From Clostridia bacterium (GTDB taxonomy: Bacteria; Bacillota; Clostridia; Oscillospirales; Acutalibacteraceae), in the NCBI GenBank assembly GCA_017409475.1, contig JAFQSP010000003.1, forward strand, positions 335,253-399,252: a stretch of 64,000 nt of DNA, given 5' to 3'. A program made the position numbers and the translations under genes. The notes beneath the pieces are model-generated. The model saw nothing but the letters and a program-made list of their open reading frames with translations. It made no database searches and was not told the origin of the DNA. This document shows positions 26,366-36,699 of the stretch, piece by piece. Position 1 is the stretch's first letter. The number at the start of each line of letters is the position of its first letter.

Positions 26366-28774
26366 TTATTTAACAACAATGTTAACAAGCTTGCCCTTAA
26401 CGTAAAGTTCCTTAATAACAGTCTTACCACTGATTTCGGCGGCAACCTTTTCGTTATTCTTCGCCTTTTCGATAACCGCTTCCTGAGCGTCATCGATACC
26501 AACGCTCATTCTTGCTCTAATTTTTCCATTAACTTGAACAACTATTTCAACCTCGTTATCAACGCATTTTGCGGCATCAAACTTTGGCCATGACTGGTCA
26601 TTGATTGTACCTCCGAATGCGAACATTTCCCACATTTCCTCGGCAAGATGCGGAGCAAAGGGGCTTACGAGGAGAAGAATAGTTTTCAGCTCATCGCATG
26701 TTACCTTTCCGCCCTTTTCGGCAATAACGTTGATTAAAGCCATAAGCGCCGCAATAGCAGTGTTGAACTTCATTTCGTCAATGTCTTCGGTAACCTTTTT
26801 GATAGTGCGGTTCATTTCGCCTACCATAAAGTCGCGGTAGCCGTCGCCGTCAATCACGTTTTCACCAAGTCCCCAAATACGTTCGAGGAAGCGCTTGCAT
26901 CCTTTAATCGATGCCGAGCTCCACGGTGCCGCTTTCTCAAAATCGCCAATGAACATTTCATAAAGGCGCATTGTATCGGCGCCGTATTCGTTAACGATAT
27001 CATCGGGATTTACTACGTTTCCGCGAGATTTTGACATCTTTTCGCCGTTTTCTCCAAGAATCATGCCGTGGCTGGTTCTCTTTCCATACGGTTCGCAGGT
27101 AGGAACAACGCCAATATCATAAAGGAATTTATGCCAGAAGCGGCTGTAAAGCAGATGGAGAGTTGTATGCTCCATACCACCGTTATACCAGGTAACCGGC
27201 ATCCAATATTCGAGAGCTTCCTTTGAAGCAAGACACTCGGTATTATGCGGGTCGCAGTAACGAAGGAAGTACCACGATGAACCAGCCCACTGAGGCATTG
27301 TATCAAGCTCACGTTTTGCGGGCTTACCACACTTTGGACAAGTAGTATTGTACCATTCGGGGATGTTTGCGAGAGGCGATTCGCCGCTATCGGTCGGCTC
27401 ATAAGACTCAACATTCGGCAAACGAATAGGAAGGTCAGCCTCATCAACGGGAACGTAACCGCAGCAGTCACAATGAACAATCGGAATGGGTTCGCCCCAG
27501 TATCTCTGACGAGAGAACACCCAGTCACGAAGCTTGTAATTAACCTTTTGAGCACCTACACCATTTTCGGTAAGCCATTCAACAATGCTTACCTTTGCTT
27601 CTTCGACGCTCTTTCCATCGAGGAAGCCCGAATTGACCATAATTCCGGTTGCGCAATCGGTGAATGCCTCTTTTTCGACCTCGCCACCCTTTACAACTTC
27701 AATAATCGGGAGGTCAAACTTTTTAGCAAATTCCCAGTCGCGAGTATCGTGAGCAGGTACAGCCATAATAGCGCCGGTACCATAAGAAATAAGCACGTAA
27801 TCCGAAATAAAAATCGGAATTTCGGTATTATTAACGGGATTAATTGCCTTTACACCTTCGAGCTTAACACCTGTTTTTTCCTTAACAAGCTCGGTACGTT
27901 CAAAGTCAGATTTTTTAGACGCTTCAACCTGATATTCTCTGACAGCGTCGATATTCGAAAGCTTGTCAGCCCACTTTTCGATAAGCGGATGTTCAGGAGA
28001 AATTACCATATATGTAGCGCCAAAAAGTGTATCGGGACGTGTTGTATAAATCATCAAATCGTCACCGAGCGTTGTTTCAAACTTCACCTCAGCACCGGTT
28101 GAGCGTCCAATCCAATTACGCTGCTGGGTCTTTACCCTTTCGATATAATCGACGGTATCAAGGTCATTAAGCAAACGCTCGGCATATGCAGTAATTTTGA
28201 GCATCCACTGGCTCTTTGTCTTGTGAACAACTTCGCTTCCACATCTTTCACAAACACCGTTTACAACCTCTTCGTTAGCTAAAACGCATTTGCACGAGGT
28301 ACACCAGTTAACAGCCATCTCCTTTTTATAAGCGAGGCCTTTTTTAAACATTTGAAGGAATATCCACTGAGTCCATTTAAAATATTCTGGGTCGGTTGTA
28401 TTAATCTCGCGCGACCAGTCAAAAGAAAAGCCGAGCGATTTAAGCTGTCTTTTGAAATTTGCTACGTTATTCTTTGTAACAATTTCAGGGTGAACATGAT
28501 TCTTTATTGCAAAATTTTCGGTCGGGAGACCAAATGCATCCCAGCCAATCGGATAAAGTACATTGTATCCTTCAAGTCGCTTTTTACGGCAAATAATATC
28601 AAGCGCAGTGTATGAACGAGGATGACCTACGTGAAGTCCCTGAGCTGACGGATACGGAAACTCTACCAAGCCGAAAAAGCTGGGCTTATCACTGTCATTC
28701 TTCGCATGGAAAACGCCGCTTTCATCCCATTTATCCTGCCATTTCTTTTCAACGCTGCTAAAATCGTATTTCAT
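26366..28774 (-). CDS. leuS: Leucyl-tRNA synthetase
   Basis: LeuRS charges tRNA-Leu with leucine. The 802-aa class I enzyme has the HIGH-type motif HVGH within [18 protein letters not shown], a zinc-finger-like segment ([13 protein letters not shown] with CERCG), a CP1 editing domain ([14 protein letters not shown] and [15 protein letters not shown]), the KMSKS motif in [15 protein letters not shown] and a C-terminal anticodon-binding domain. Length and order match bacterial LeuRS. The ATG is three bases after the rsfS stop, with a G-rich site eight bases upstream, so there is no room for a separate T-box leader. It is the last gene of a long run starting upstream of ftsY. Confidence 0.98.
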   Translation of the reverse strand: MKYDFSSVEKKWQDKWDESGVFHAKNDSDKPSFFGLVEFPYPSAQGLHVGHPRSYTALDIICRKKRLEGYNVLYPIGWDAFGLPTENFAIKNHVHPEIVTKNNVANFKRQLKSLGFSFDWSREINTTDPEYFKWTQWIFLQMFKKGLAYKKEMAVNWCTSCKCVLANEEVVNGVCERCGSEVVHKTKSQWMLKITAYAERLLNDLDTVDYIERVKTQQRNWIGRSTGAEVKFETTLGDDLMIYTTRPDTLFGATYMVISPEHPLIEKWADKLSNIDAVREYQVEASKKSDFERTELVKEKTGVKLEGVKAINPVNNTEIPIFISDYVLISYGTGAIMAVPAHDTRDWEFAKKFDLPIIEVVKGGEVEKEAFTDCATGIMVNSGFLDGKSVEEAKVSIVEWLTENGVGAQKVNYKLRDWVFSRQRYWGEPIPIVHCDCCGYVPVDEADLPIRLPNVESYEPTDSGESPLANIPEWYNTTCPKCGKPAKRELDTMPQWAGSSWYFLRYCDPHNTECLASKEALEYWMPVTWYNGGMEHTTLHLLYSRFWHKFLYDIGVVPTCEPYGKRTSHGMILGENGEKMSKSRGNVVNPDDIVNEYGADTMRLYEMFIGDFEKAAPWSSASIKGCKRFLERIWGLGENVIDGDGYRDFMVGEMNRTIKKVTEDIDEMKFNTAIAALMALINVIAEKGGKVTCDELKTILLLVSPFAPHLAEEMWEMFAFGGTINDQSWPKFDAAKCVDNEVEIVVQVNGKIRARMSVGIDDAQEAVIEKAKNNEKVAAEISGKTVIKELYVKGKLVNIVVK

Positions 28775-28777
28775 CTT

Positions 28778-29140
28778 TTATTCCCCCTGCTGAGCTATAA
28801 ATTCGCTGATGTCTATAATTTTTCCGTCCTGCCACTGTTTATCGAGGGAATAAAACTCTCTCGCATCTGCGGTGAAAACATGAACAATAACGGTATCGTA
28901 ATCAAGTAAAATCCATCCGGTTGCCTTTCCTTCAATATGATGGGGTTCAAGTCCGGCCTGCGAAAGCTTGAACTCAACCTCCTCAGCAAGAGAACGTACG
29001 TGGGTTGATGACGTACCGTTAGCTATAATAAAATATTCGGTTAAAATGGTGAGATCACCAACCTCAATAGCCTGAATATCAGCTGCTTTTTTTGAATCGA
29101 GCGCCTCAACGGCAATCTTTAAAATTTCATTCGTTTTCAT
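28778..29140 (-). CDS. rsfS: Ribosomal silencing factor RsfS (YbeB/Iojap)
   Basis: RsfS binds ribosomal protein L14 and blocks subunit joining when nutrients are scarce. The 120-aa protein matches the family throughout: AVEALDSKKAADIQAIEVGD, then EYFIIANGTSSTHVRSLAEE and GWILLDYDTVIVHVF near the C-terminus. It sits between yqeK and leuS, the usual yqeK-rsfS neighbourhood in Firmicutes. Confidence 0.95.
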   Translation of the reverse strand: MKTNEILKIAVEALDSKKAADIQAIEVGDLTILTEYFIIANGTSSTHVRSLAEEVEFKLSQAGLEPHHIEGKATGWILLDYDTVIVHVFTADAREFYSLDKQWQDGKIIDISEFIAQQGE

Positions 29141-29149
29141 TTCTATTCC

Positions 29150-29710
29150 TCACATATTCTTAAACACTTGGTTATAAGCCGCAATTGTATCAGGGTGAAT
29201 CGCTTTTTCTTGATTAACAAGGTCTGCCACTGAAAACTTAAGTGCTTCTTTCATCGCAACGGTTAAATCCTTGCGAACCGCAATCCGCATTTCTTCAACG
29301 CCGTTATAGTCTCTATCCTGCGACGTAAAATCGGCGAGATAAATTATCTTTTCGAGCAGGGTCATATCGGCCTTTGCGGTTGTATGATATCTAACTGCCG
29401 ATATTATTTCTTCATCATCAATTTTAAGCTCGCGTCTTATATACTCACTGCCTAAAATTGCATGCCATAGCTTTGGCGCCTGTTTTTCAACATCGGTCAA
29501 CATTATATCAAACTCTTTAAACATTTTCAACATTTCTTCCTTAGAAATGTCTTTCATTATATCGTGCAGGATACCGGCAACATAAGCTTTTTCGGTATCG
29601 CAACCGTATTTTTCAGCCAGTTTCATCGCTTCCTCGGCAACGCAAAGGGAGTGAAAAAATCTCTTTGCGGTAAGCTTAGACTTTATTATTTCCTTATAAT
29701 CAACATTCAT
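29150..29710 (-). CDS. yqeK: HD-domain hydrolase YqeK (bis-nucleosyl tetraphosphatase)
   Basis: YqeK hydrolyses diadenosine tetraphosphate symmetrically to two ADP in characterised relatives. The 186-aa protein has the HD metal-binding pattern: HSLCVAEEA supplies the first His, GILHDIMKD the HD pair, then LWHAILGSEYI and VRYHTTAKADM further His residues. EKIIYLADFTSQDRDYNGVE is the conserved Asp-containing helix. It follows nadD by 11 bp and precedes rsfS, the standard nadD-yqeK-rsfS order. Confidence 0.93.
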   Translation of the reverse strand: MNVDYKEIIKSKLTAKRFFHSLCVAEEAMKLAEKYGCDTEKAYVAGILHDIMKDISKEEMLKMFKEFDIMLTDVEKQAPKLWHAILGSEYIRRELKIDDEEIISAVRYHTTAKADMTLLEKIIYLADFTSQDRDYNGVEEMRIAVRKDLTVAMKEALKFSVADLVNQEKAIHPDTIAAYNQVFKNM

Positions 29711-29721
29711 TTTTTATCATT

Positions 29722-30318
29722 TCACCTGAATAAATTATTATTCTCAATATATTCGCGAACCTTATCGGGAACAAAGCCCGAAATATTCTCATTATCAATT
29801 ATCATCCTGCGAATTTCTGTTGACGAAACATCAGTAACCGCTTCATCAATCACAATACATTTCCCGCCATCGTTTTCGACGATTTTTGCATATTCTTTAA
29901 GCTCATCTGCTCCTTCTTTTCGAGGTAATGCACAGAAAGCCGTCAATTTAATCAACTCGTCATATTTATACCATGTTTTTAACGTCAAAAACATATCTGC
30001 ACCGCATAGCATAAAAAATTCGGCGTCGGGATATATTTTATGCAATTTCGAAAAGGTAATTAAGCTATAACTCTTTCCCTCTGCCTCGATTTCGATATCA
30101 GAAACCTCGGTGTTTGCAAATCCGTCAAATGCAAGCTTACACATATTGAACCTATCACCCGACGAAAGAAAATCAGAGCTAATCGATTTATGAGGTGGCA
30201 AAAATGTTGGAATTACAACGGTTAGGTCGGGAGAAATAACCTCTTGCGCCATTTTTACCATTTCTACATGGCCATTATGAACGGGATTAAAGGTTCCGCC
30301 AAAAACAAGTATTCTCAT
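29722..30318 (-). CDS. nadD: Nicotinate-nucleotide adenylyltransferase
   Basis: NadD adenylates nicotinate mononucleotide to give deamido-NAD in NAD synthesis. The 198-aa protein carries the nucleotidyltransferase motif GGTFNPVHNGHVEM (the two His of HxGH type), ADMFLTLKTWYKYDEL, and the C-terminal SSTEIRRMI that binds ATP phosphates. Its ATG overlaps the yhbY stop by 4 bp (ATGA), so the two are probably translationally coupled. yqeK follows. Confidence 0.96.
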   Translation of the reverse strand: MRILVFGGTFNPVHNGHVEMVKMAQEVISPDLTVVIPTFLPPHKSISSDFLSSGDRFNMCKLAFDGFANTEVSDIEIEAEGKSYSLITFSKLHKIYPDAEFFMLCGADMFLTLKTWYKYDELIKLTAFCALPRKEGADELKEYAKIVENDGGKCIVIDEAVTDVSSTEIRRMIIDNENISGFVPDKVREYIENNNLFR

Positions 30319-30608
30319 TTTACAAGCACAATTTCCTTATGTTCTTTACTTTCGCGGTAAAGTATAAATTTTGAGCCGATAACCTGAACAACATCAGCCT
30401 TTACCTTAACGGCAATTTCATCAGCAACCGCTCGTGACGTTGTCTGAGCGTTTTCAAGAACAGTTATTTTAATAAGCTCTCTCGCTTCGAGAGCGTCATC
30501 AACCTGTTTAATAAGAGCGTCGCCAACGCCGCCCTTTCCAACCTGAAAAATCGCCTGCATTCCGTTGGCAAGTCCACGCAACTGCGCTCTCTGTTTACTT
30601 GTAAGCAT
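30315..30608 (-). CDS. yhbY: YhbY family ribosome-assembly RNA-binding protein
   Basis: This 97-aa CRM-domain protein binds pre-50S particles. It has the family start LTSKQRAQLRGLANGM, the loop VGKGGVGDALIKQVDDAL and the strand VVQVIGSKFILYRES near the C-terminus. It overlaps nadD by 4 bp and follows rdgB by 9 bp, a typical Firmicutes arrangement. Confidence 0.94.
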   Translation of the reverse strand: MLTSKQRAQLRGLANGMQAIFQVGKGGVGDALIKQVDDALEARELIKITVLENAQTTSRAVADEIAVKVKADVVQVIGSKFILYRESKEHKEIVLVK

Positions 30609-30617
30609 ATCTAAACC

Positions 30618-31205
30618 TCACTTTAATACTTCTTTAAGTTTTTTACATAAGAGGCGCATCGCCTCTCCCCTATGGCTACATTCATCCTTTTGCCCGGCCG
30701 TCATTTCGGCAAAGCTTAAATCACCAACGATAAATAGTGGGTCATATCCAAAGCCGCCGTTTCCATGAGCTTCTCTTGCTATTTTGCCCTCGCATTTTCC
30801 ATTTACAAAGAAATAATCATCATCTGAAAAATAGCAGCAAACCGAACAAACAAAACGAGCTGTACGTTTATTGTCATCAACATCGTTAAGCTTTGAAAGC
30901 AGCTTAATGTTATTCGCCTCGTCTGTACCCTCGTCGGAATATCTTGCCGAATAAACACCCGGCTCACCATCAAGAGCATCAACGCAAAGTCCCGAATCAT
31001 CAGCGATAGCCGGAAGACCCGACTGAATAGCCGCACTTCTTGCCTTTAACAATGCGTTGTCTTCAAAGGTTGCGCCGTTTTCCTCGACCTCGTCGAACGG
31101 AAAATCAAAATCGGATTCACATTTAACAGAAATGCCTAGCGGCATCAAAATTCTCTGCATTTCCTTTAATTTATTAGGGTTCTTTGTAGCTAAAATAAAA
31201 TCCAT
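30618..31205 (-). CDS. rdgB: XTP/dITP diphosphatase (RdgB/HAM1 family)
   Basis: RdgB removes non-canonical purine nucleotides such as dITP and XTP from the pool. The 195-aa protein starts MDFILATKNPNKLKEM (substrate-binding Thr-x-Asn), has DDSGLCVDALDGEPGVYSAR with the catalytic acidic residues, and GNGGFGYDPLF with the C-terminal SHRGEAM block. Length fits the family. It is two bases after ftsY. Confidence 0.96.
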   Translation of the reverse strand: MDFILATKNPNKLKEMQRILMPLGISVKCESDFDFPFDEVEENGATFEDNALLKARSAAIQSGLPAIADDSGLCVDALDGEPGVYSARYSDEGTDEANNIKLLSKLNDVDDNKRTARFVCSVCCYFSDDDYFFVNGKCEGKIAREAHGNGGFGYDPLFIVGDLSFAEMTAGQKDECSHRGEAMRLLCKKLKEVLK

Positions 31206-31207
31206 AA

Positions 31208-32122
31208 TTACACTTCCGTATTAAACAAAGCATTTGCAAAATCATCGGGATTAAACGGCTGTAAATCATCAATTTGCTCGCCCACACCGATAAATTTAAC
31301 AGGAATATTGAGCTCATCCTGAATTGTTACAACAACGCCGCCTCTTGCTGTTCCGTCAAGCTTTGTCAGAACGATACCGCTAATCTCGGTAACGTTACTG
31401 AATTCCTTAGCCTGATTTACAGCGTTTTGACCGGTGGTTGCGTCAAGAACAAGCAGCGCTTCCATATCTGCATCGGGTAATTCACGGCGAACTATACGGA
31501 AGATCTTTGCCAGCTCGTCCATAAGATTTTTCTTGTTATGGAGGCGACCTGCTGTATCACAAATTATTACGTCACAGCCCCTTGCCTTTGCGGTAAAAAT
31601 TGTATCAAAAACAACTGATGCAGGGTCGCTTCCTTCAGCGTTACTAATCATTGGCACACCGGCTCTTTCGGCCCAAACACCAAGCTGGTCAATTGCAGCC
31701 GCACGGAATGTATCAGCGGCTCCGAGAACAACCTTTTTCCCTTGATTTTTGAGCTGAAGCGCCATCTTTCCGATGGTTGTAGTTTTTCCTGCGCCGTTTA
31801 CTCCGATAACAATGATTACCGATGGCTTTGTACCAAGCTTAAGCTCAACGTCACCCGAAACAGTTTCGGATACTATATCCTTGATAATTCCTTTAATCAG
31901 CTGTGGGTCGGTGATACCGTCTTTTTTTACCCTCACACGAAGCTCGTCACAAATTTTTTGAGCTGTTGATACACCAATATCAGACATAATAAGGATTTCT
32001 TCAAGCTCTTCAAACAGTTCTTCATCAATTTTTGTAAAACTGTTGATAACCGAGCCCAAAGCACCCATGAACGAATCGCGTGTCTTTTTAAGTCCGTCAC
32101 TGATTTTCTTAAAAAATCCCAT
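31208..32122 (-). CDS. ftsY: Signal recognition particle receptor FtsY
   Basis: FtsY is the membrane-associated SRP receptor GTPase that docks ribosome-nascent chain complexes. The 304-aa protein lacks the long acidic A domain of E. coli and starts directly with an NG domain. Seen are G1 GVNGAGKTTTIGKMA, ADTFRAAAIDQLG, G3 DTAGRLHNK, TKLDGTARGG and the C-terminal GVGEQIDDLQPFNPDDF. AGGAG lies five bases before the ATG. smc precedes it by 8 bp, the usual rnc-smc-ftsY order. Confidence 0.97.
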   Translation of the reverse strand: MGFFKKISDGLKKTRDSFMGALGSVINSFTKIDEELFEELEEILIMSDIGVSTAQKICDELRVRVKKDGITDPQLIKGIIKDIVSETVSGDVELKLGTKPSVIIVIGVNGAGKTTTIGKMALQLKNQGKKVVLGAADTFRAAAIDQLGVWAERAGVPMISNAEGSDPASVVFDTIFTAKARGCDVIICDTAGRLHNKKNLMDELAKIFRIVRRELPDADMEALLVLDATTGQNAVNQAKEFSNVTEISGIVLTKLDGTARGGVVVTIQDELNIPVKFIGVGEQIDDLQPFNPDDFANALFNTEV

Positions 32123-32130
32123 TGTTACTC

Positions 32131-35100
32131 CTAATTTTCTAAACTCATTTGATGCTCAATCTCGGATACATTGAGTTCGAGCAATTTTGAAATTCCCTTT
32201 TCCTGCATGGTAACGCCATAGAGCATATCAGCCTCTTCCATAGAACCGCGTCTATGGGTAACGACGATATACTGAGTAGCGTCACTCATTCGTCTCAAAT
32301 ACTCGGCGAAACGTACTACGTTGACATCGTCAAGAGCTGCGTCAACCTCGTCGAGAATACAGAATGGTGGCGGATTAACCTTCATTATTGCGAAATAAAT
32401 CGAAATAGCGATAAGCGCCTTTTCTCCACCCGAAAGCTGTTCTATAATTGAAATATTCTTTCCTGGCGGCTGAACGATAATTTCAATACCTGATTCAAGA
32501 ACGTTATCAGGGTCACTTAACTTCAACTCGGCTGTACCGCCGCCAAAAAGCTCGGCAAATACAATTGAAAAATGCTTGTTAATTTCGTTAAAGCGGTTAA
32601 CAAAAAGCGTTTGCATCTTTCCTGTAAGCTGATTAATAAGCTTATTAAGCTCGGTTCTTGAATTTTCGACGTCGGCAAGCTGTTCGGTAAGGAATTCATA
32701 ACGTTCCTTTACCTCTTTATACTCCTCAATTGCCGAAACGTTTACGCTGCCAAGTGCCTTAATCTGATTCTTAAGTTCAGAAAGGCGCTTATTAGCCGAC
32801 GAAATATCTTCGATAACAATACCGCGTGATTCGGCTTCGGTTCTTGTAAGACCGTATTCGTCATAAAGCTTACGAATAGTATCATCGTAATCACGAACCA
32901 TAGCCGATTTTCTTTCTTCAAGACGAGCAAGCTCACCGCTCAGTTTCTCTCTATCAGAAAGGCTGTCTCTCTCGCTTTGACGAAGATTGTTAATCTCTTT
33001 TTCAGCCTCGTCACGTTCGTTATTATACTGTTCGATTGATAAAAGTGCCTGCTTTGAGCGCTCACGTAAAACGGCCGTTTGGTCGATAAGGTCGGAAATA
33101 ATAACCTCGATATTAGCATTTTGCTTAGCAATATTATCGATTTCAACCTGCATTTCGTCAGCACGTTTTGATTGACCGCTCATGCGCATTTCAATTTCTG
33201 AAACCGACGCTTTGAGCATCTCAACTTCCTTTTTGAGCGTAAAGGAGTTGGCCGAAATTTCGGCTGCTTTTGCGCTTAAAGCCTCTCGCTGCTGAGAGGT
33301 AGCATCTCGGCCACCGGTAAGCGTATTAAGCTCGGCGGTAAGAACAGAGATTCTATTATCATTTTCGCTAATTTCTATATTAGACGATTTTTCGATATTC
33401 GAAAGTTCTTCTATTCTGATGCACAACAATTCCTTTTCTGCGCTAAGCTTATTTATATCGCTTAAATGAGCTTCTTTTTGCTCAGAAACGCGACGAATTT
33501 CGCTTAGAACCCTGATTTTATCCTCGTTTGCAGTTGTAAGTTCTCCCCTTGCCGAAAGCAGCTCGGCATCAAGCGAAGCGATTGCCTCTCTTACCGATTT
33601 GAGACCTGCGTTTTCACTCTCGATTTGAGCAAGAATTTTATCAGCCGCATCACGAAGCTTAGCAATTTCGCCGCTACGGCTCATAATCCCTGCATTCTTA
33701 GACAATGAGCCGCCCGTCATCGAACCGCCCGAATTAACAATTTGTCCATCAAGAGTAACAATTTTAAAATTATAGCCATACTTTCGGGCAATAGCAATCG
33801 CGCTGTCGATATCCTCGGCTACTACAATTTCCCCCAAAAGCGACGATGCTATGACATCATACTGTTTATCACATGAAATAAGCTTATTTGCAAGACCGAT
33901 ATAACCCGGACATTCGTCAACTCCGCCATGCTTAAAATGACGGGGTCTTACCGATGTTAAGGGCAAGAATGTAGCTCGTCCACTCTTTGTTGCTTTAAGA
34001 TAATTTATGGCTGTTTTTGCATCATTTTCGGTTGAAACTACGATATTCTGAATCGAATTTCCGAGTGCAGCTTCGATAGCAACCGAATATTTATTATCAA
34101 CCTTGAACAGCTTATAAACCGTACCGTGAATACCTCTAAGCTCGTTTCGGTCGGCACAGGCCATAACAGTTTTTACCGAGTAAGCAAAGCCTTCCATATT
34201 CTTTTCAAGGTCCTCAATCATTTGAGCCTTGTTTCTTTTTTCGGCTTCTTCTATGGTAAGACGGTCAATATTAGCCTTTATTGAATCAAACTTTTCTCTT
34301 CGCTTTGAGACAAGCATTTCGCAACCGTTAATTGAATTGTTGCATTCACTAACAGTTTCATCACAATGCTTTAAGTCGGTATCAAGCACCGATAATTCCT
34401 TATCAAGCTCGGTAATAAACTCTTGCTTTTCCTTTATAAAAGCATCAATATCAGAAACACGTGACACCATGCCCTCTGATGATGTTTTTGCCGTTGTGAG
34501 TTTGATTTTTAGTTCGCCGTTTTTAGCGGTAAGTACATTAAGCTCATGATTAAGGCCGTCAATTTTCTGTGAAAAGCTATCGCTCTCGCTGACAAGTCCG
34601 AGTAACTGGCTTTGAACCTCGTTAAACTGAACATTAACCTTATCAATTTCGTTGTTTTTTTCGGCTATTTGAGCTCGTTTATTTTCAAGTTCGGCAACAA
34701 ATGCGCTGTCGCCTGACTTTATCGACTCAATATCCTTTGAAATACGCAAAATCGTTTCGTTATTGTGCTCAATTGTGTTGCGCTTAACGGCGATATCACC
34801 TTCGATTCTTGCCGCCTGTTCCTCCGCCTCAGACGAAGAACGATGAGCCTCATCAATGTTTACTATTAGTTGCTGAGAACGCTCGGCAAGCTGCTGAAGC
34901 TTTTTATCAGTTTCGGCAGTTTTGTCATAAATATCATCATACTGGGCACGTGCAAGGGTAATTTTATTTTCATGTTCGCGTAAAACGTCCTTATAACGAG
35001 CCAGCGAATGAAGCCAAACGCCGATTTGCAGTTCTTCCTGTTCCTTTGAAAATTCGAGAAATTTTTCGGCCTTTTTACTCTGTTCCTCAAGCGGTCCTAC

Positions 35101-35706
35101 TCGACCCTCTAATTCTAAAAGAATATCCTTTAAGCGAAGATAATTTTCATCAGCTGCTGCAAGCTTTCTTTCGGCCTCGATTTTACGGTAGCGATAACGC
35201 GAAATTCCTGCCGCTTCCTCAAAAATATCGCGTCGTTCAGATGAACTCTTTGTGCCGATAATATCGTCAATTTTACCCTGAGCAATCATTGAATAGCCAT
35301 CTCGACCAAGTCCGGTATCCATAAATAATTCATGAATATCACGAAGGCGAACTCCGGCATTATTAATTCTGTATTCACTTTCACCCGAACGGTAATAACG
35401 ACGGGTTATAAGTACCTCATCGGTGTCGCATTCAAGCTGTCGCTTTGTATTATCAATTACAAGGGTAACCTCGGCAAAGCCAAGCGGCTTTCTTGCGGCA
35501 GTACCGCCGAAAATAACGTCCTCCATTTTAAGTCCGCGTAAGGTTTTATTCGATTGCTCACCAAGTACCCAGCGTACAGCGTCGGAAATATTACTCTTTC
35601 CGCTTCCGTTAGGACCTACAACCGCAGTTATTCCCTTTCCGAAATTGAGAACTGTTTTATCCGCAAAGGATTTAAAGCCCTGAATTTCGATTGATTTCAG
35701 TCTCAT
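32131..35706 (-). CDS. smc: Chromosome partition protein SMC
   Basis: SMC dimers, with ScpA and ScpB, condense and segregate the chromosome. The 1191-aa protein has an N-terminal Walker A GPNGSGKSNISDAVRW, long coiled coils, a hinge near residues 510-660 (GIHGTVYKLF, then NSGGSMTGGSL), the ABC signature LSGGEKALIAISI and Walker B PFCILDEVDAALDD. I choose the ATG at 35706 (MRLKSIEIQGFKSF), with GGGAG eight bases upstream; an in-frame GTG three codons earlier lies in that site. It follows a radical-SAM gene by 5 bp. Confidence 0.98.
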   Translation of the reverse strand: MRLKSIEIQGFKSFADKTVLNFGKGITAVVGPNGSGKSNISDAVRWVLGEQSNKTLRGLKMEDVIFGGTAARKPLGFAEVTLVIDNTKRQLECDTDEVLITRRYYRSGESEYRINNAGVRLRDIHELFMDTGLGRDGYSMIAQGKIDDIIGTKSSSERRDIFEEAAGISRYRYRKIEAERKLAAADENYLRLKDILLELEGRVGPLEEQSKKAEKFLEFSKEQEELQIGVWLHSLARYKDVLREHENKITLARAQYDDIYDKTAETDKKLQQLAERSQQLIVNIDEAHRSSSEAEEQAARIEGDIAVKRNTIEHNNETILRISKDIESIKSGDSAFVAELENKRAQIAEKNNEIDKVNVQFNEVQSQLLGLVSESDSFSQKIDGLNHELNVLTAKNGELKIKLTTAKTSSEGMVSRVSDIDAFIKEKQEFITELDKELSVLDTDLKHCDETVSECNNSINGCEMLVSKRREKFDSIKANIDRLTIEEAEKRNKAQMIEDLEKNMEGFAYSVKTVMACADRNELRGIHGTVYKLFKVDNKYSVAIEAALGNSIQNIVVSTENDAKTAINYLKATKSGRATFLPLTSVRPRHFKHGGVDECPGYIGLANKLISCDKQYDVIASSLLGEIVVAEDIDSAIAIARKYGYNFKIVTLDGQIVNSGGSMTGGSLSKNAGIMSRSGEIAKLRDAADKILAQIESENAGLKSVREAIASLDAELLSARGELTTANEDKIRVLSEIRRVSEQKEAHLSDINKLSAEKELLCIRIEELSNIEKSSNIEISENDNRISVLTAELNTLTGGRDATSQQREALSAKAAEISANSFTLKKEVEMLKASVSEIEMRMSGQSKRADEMQVEIDNIAKQNANIEVIISDLIDQTAVLRERSKQALLSIEQYNNERDEAEKEINNLRQSERDSLSDREKLSGELARLEERKSAMVRDYDDTIRKLYDEYGLTRTEAESRGIVIEDISSANKRLSELKNQIKALGSVNVSAIEEYKEVKERYEFLTEQLADVENSRTELNKLINQLTGKMQTLFVNRFNEINKHFSIVFAELFGGGTAELKLSDPDNVLESGIEIIVQPPGKNISIIEQLSGGEKALIAISIYFAIMKVNPPPFCILDEVDAALDDVNVVRFAEYLRRMSDATQYIVVTHRRGSMEEADMLYGVTMQEKGISKLLELNVSEIEHQMSLEN

Positions 35707-35711
35707 GCTAT

Positions 35712-36698
35712 TCACTCCCTCTCTATTTTAACGCTTCTCGGGTAAATATCTTTATCCTCTTTAATTTTAACCTTATATCCAAGTGTTTCGAAATAAATTA
35801 TATTTGACCTCTTTTGGCCAATTGCTTTCGAAACTTCTCCACGAGCCACCGACACAGTATAGTTTCCTTTTTCGTCCAGTTTCGGTAGAATAATATTTTT
35901 ATAAATTTCGTTTTCGCATAGTTCACTAAAAGCCGGGTGCCACGGACCTGCGACATATTCATTTGCGTCAATAGTATGTAGACCGAGACGAATTATATCA
36001 ATCCCAGCATTTTCAAAAATGGGTATTAACCTCGTACACAATTTAACCGCCTCATTAACCGTTTGAGGTGCATATTCGCCATTATTAAATTTATCAGCAA
36101 GAAATGTATCGTTAAGGACAATTGTAGGATAAATTCTCACCGTTTTGGGCTCAAGTTTTACGAATTCATTGGCGGTAAAAACGGCACCTTCATCATCGTC
36201 GCCGTAAAGCCCCGTCATCATTTGAAGTCCAAGCTCAAATCCGTATTCCTTAATAAGCTTTGACGAGTTATAAACGTCAGATGCGCTGTGTCCCCTATTA
36301 TTCAGGAAAAGGACTTCATCACGCATGCTTTGCGCTCCAAGTTCAATCGATGTAACGTCAAATTCCTTTAAAATATCGAGAATTTCATTATCAATAAAAT
36401 CAGGTCGCGTAGAAATTCTAATTCCCGAAACATTTCCGTTATCAATATGCCTCTTTGCTGCTGATAAAAGTTCGGTCATATATTCGCGGTCAATTGCAGT
36501 AAAGCTACCGCCAAAAAATGCAATCTCAGCTTCCTTTGCGTTGTATTTTTTTGATTTTAGTGCTTCAAAAACCGCTTTATCAACATCATCCGATTTAGGC
36601 GAATAATGCTGCTTTGTAATCGAAAACTGATTACAAAAGCTACATTTACACGGGCAACCAATATGCGGCACAAAAATTGATATATTCGAATGTGACAT
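35712..36698 (-). CDS. Radical SAM protein, Elp3-like core without acetyltransferase domain
   Basis: This 328-aa radical SAM protein carries the cluster motif CX3CX2C at C15, C19 and C22, with an additional Cys at 17. It continues with EIAFFGGSFTAID, GIRISTRPDFID and VTSIELGAQSMRDEVL, the pattern of the Elp3 radical-SAM core. The GNAT acetyltransferase half of true Elp3 (around 500+ aa) is absent. A gene of this kind between rnc and smc is common in Clostridia, but its product has no firm function; tRNA or cofactor modification is a guess. It starts one base after rnc ends. Confidence 0.85.
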   Translation of the reverse strand: MSHSNISIFVPHIGCPCKCSFCNQFSITKQHYSPKSDDVDKAVFEALKSKKYNAKEAEIAFFGGSFTAIDREYMTELLSAAKRHIDNGNVSGIRISTRPDFIDNEILDILKEFDVTSIELGAQSMRDEVLFLNNRGHSASDVYNSSKLIKEYGFELGLQMMTGLYGDDDEGAVFTANEFVKLEPKTVRIYPTIVLNDTFLADKFNNGEYAPQTVNEAVKLCTRLIPIFENAGIDIIRLGLHTIDANEYVAGPWHPAFSELCENEIYKNIILPKLDEKGNYTVSVARGEVSKAIGQKRSNIIYFETLGYKVKIKEDKDIYPRSVKIERE

Positions 36699-36699
36699 T

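Noticed and set aside
27473-28102. 209-codon frame on the plus strand within leuS
   Set aside because: Antisense to a fully conserved leuS region, no family match and no ribosome binding site.
28775-29140. T-box leader for leuS
   Set aside because: Only three bases separate rsfS and leuS; no leader space or T-box sequence is present.
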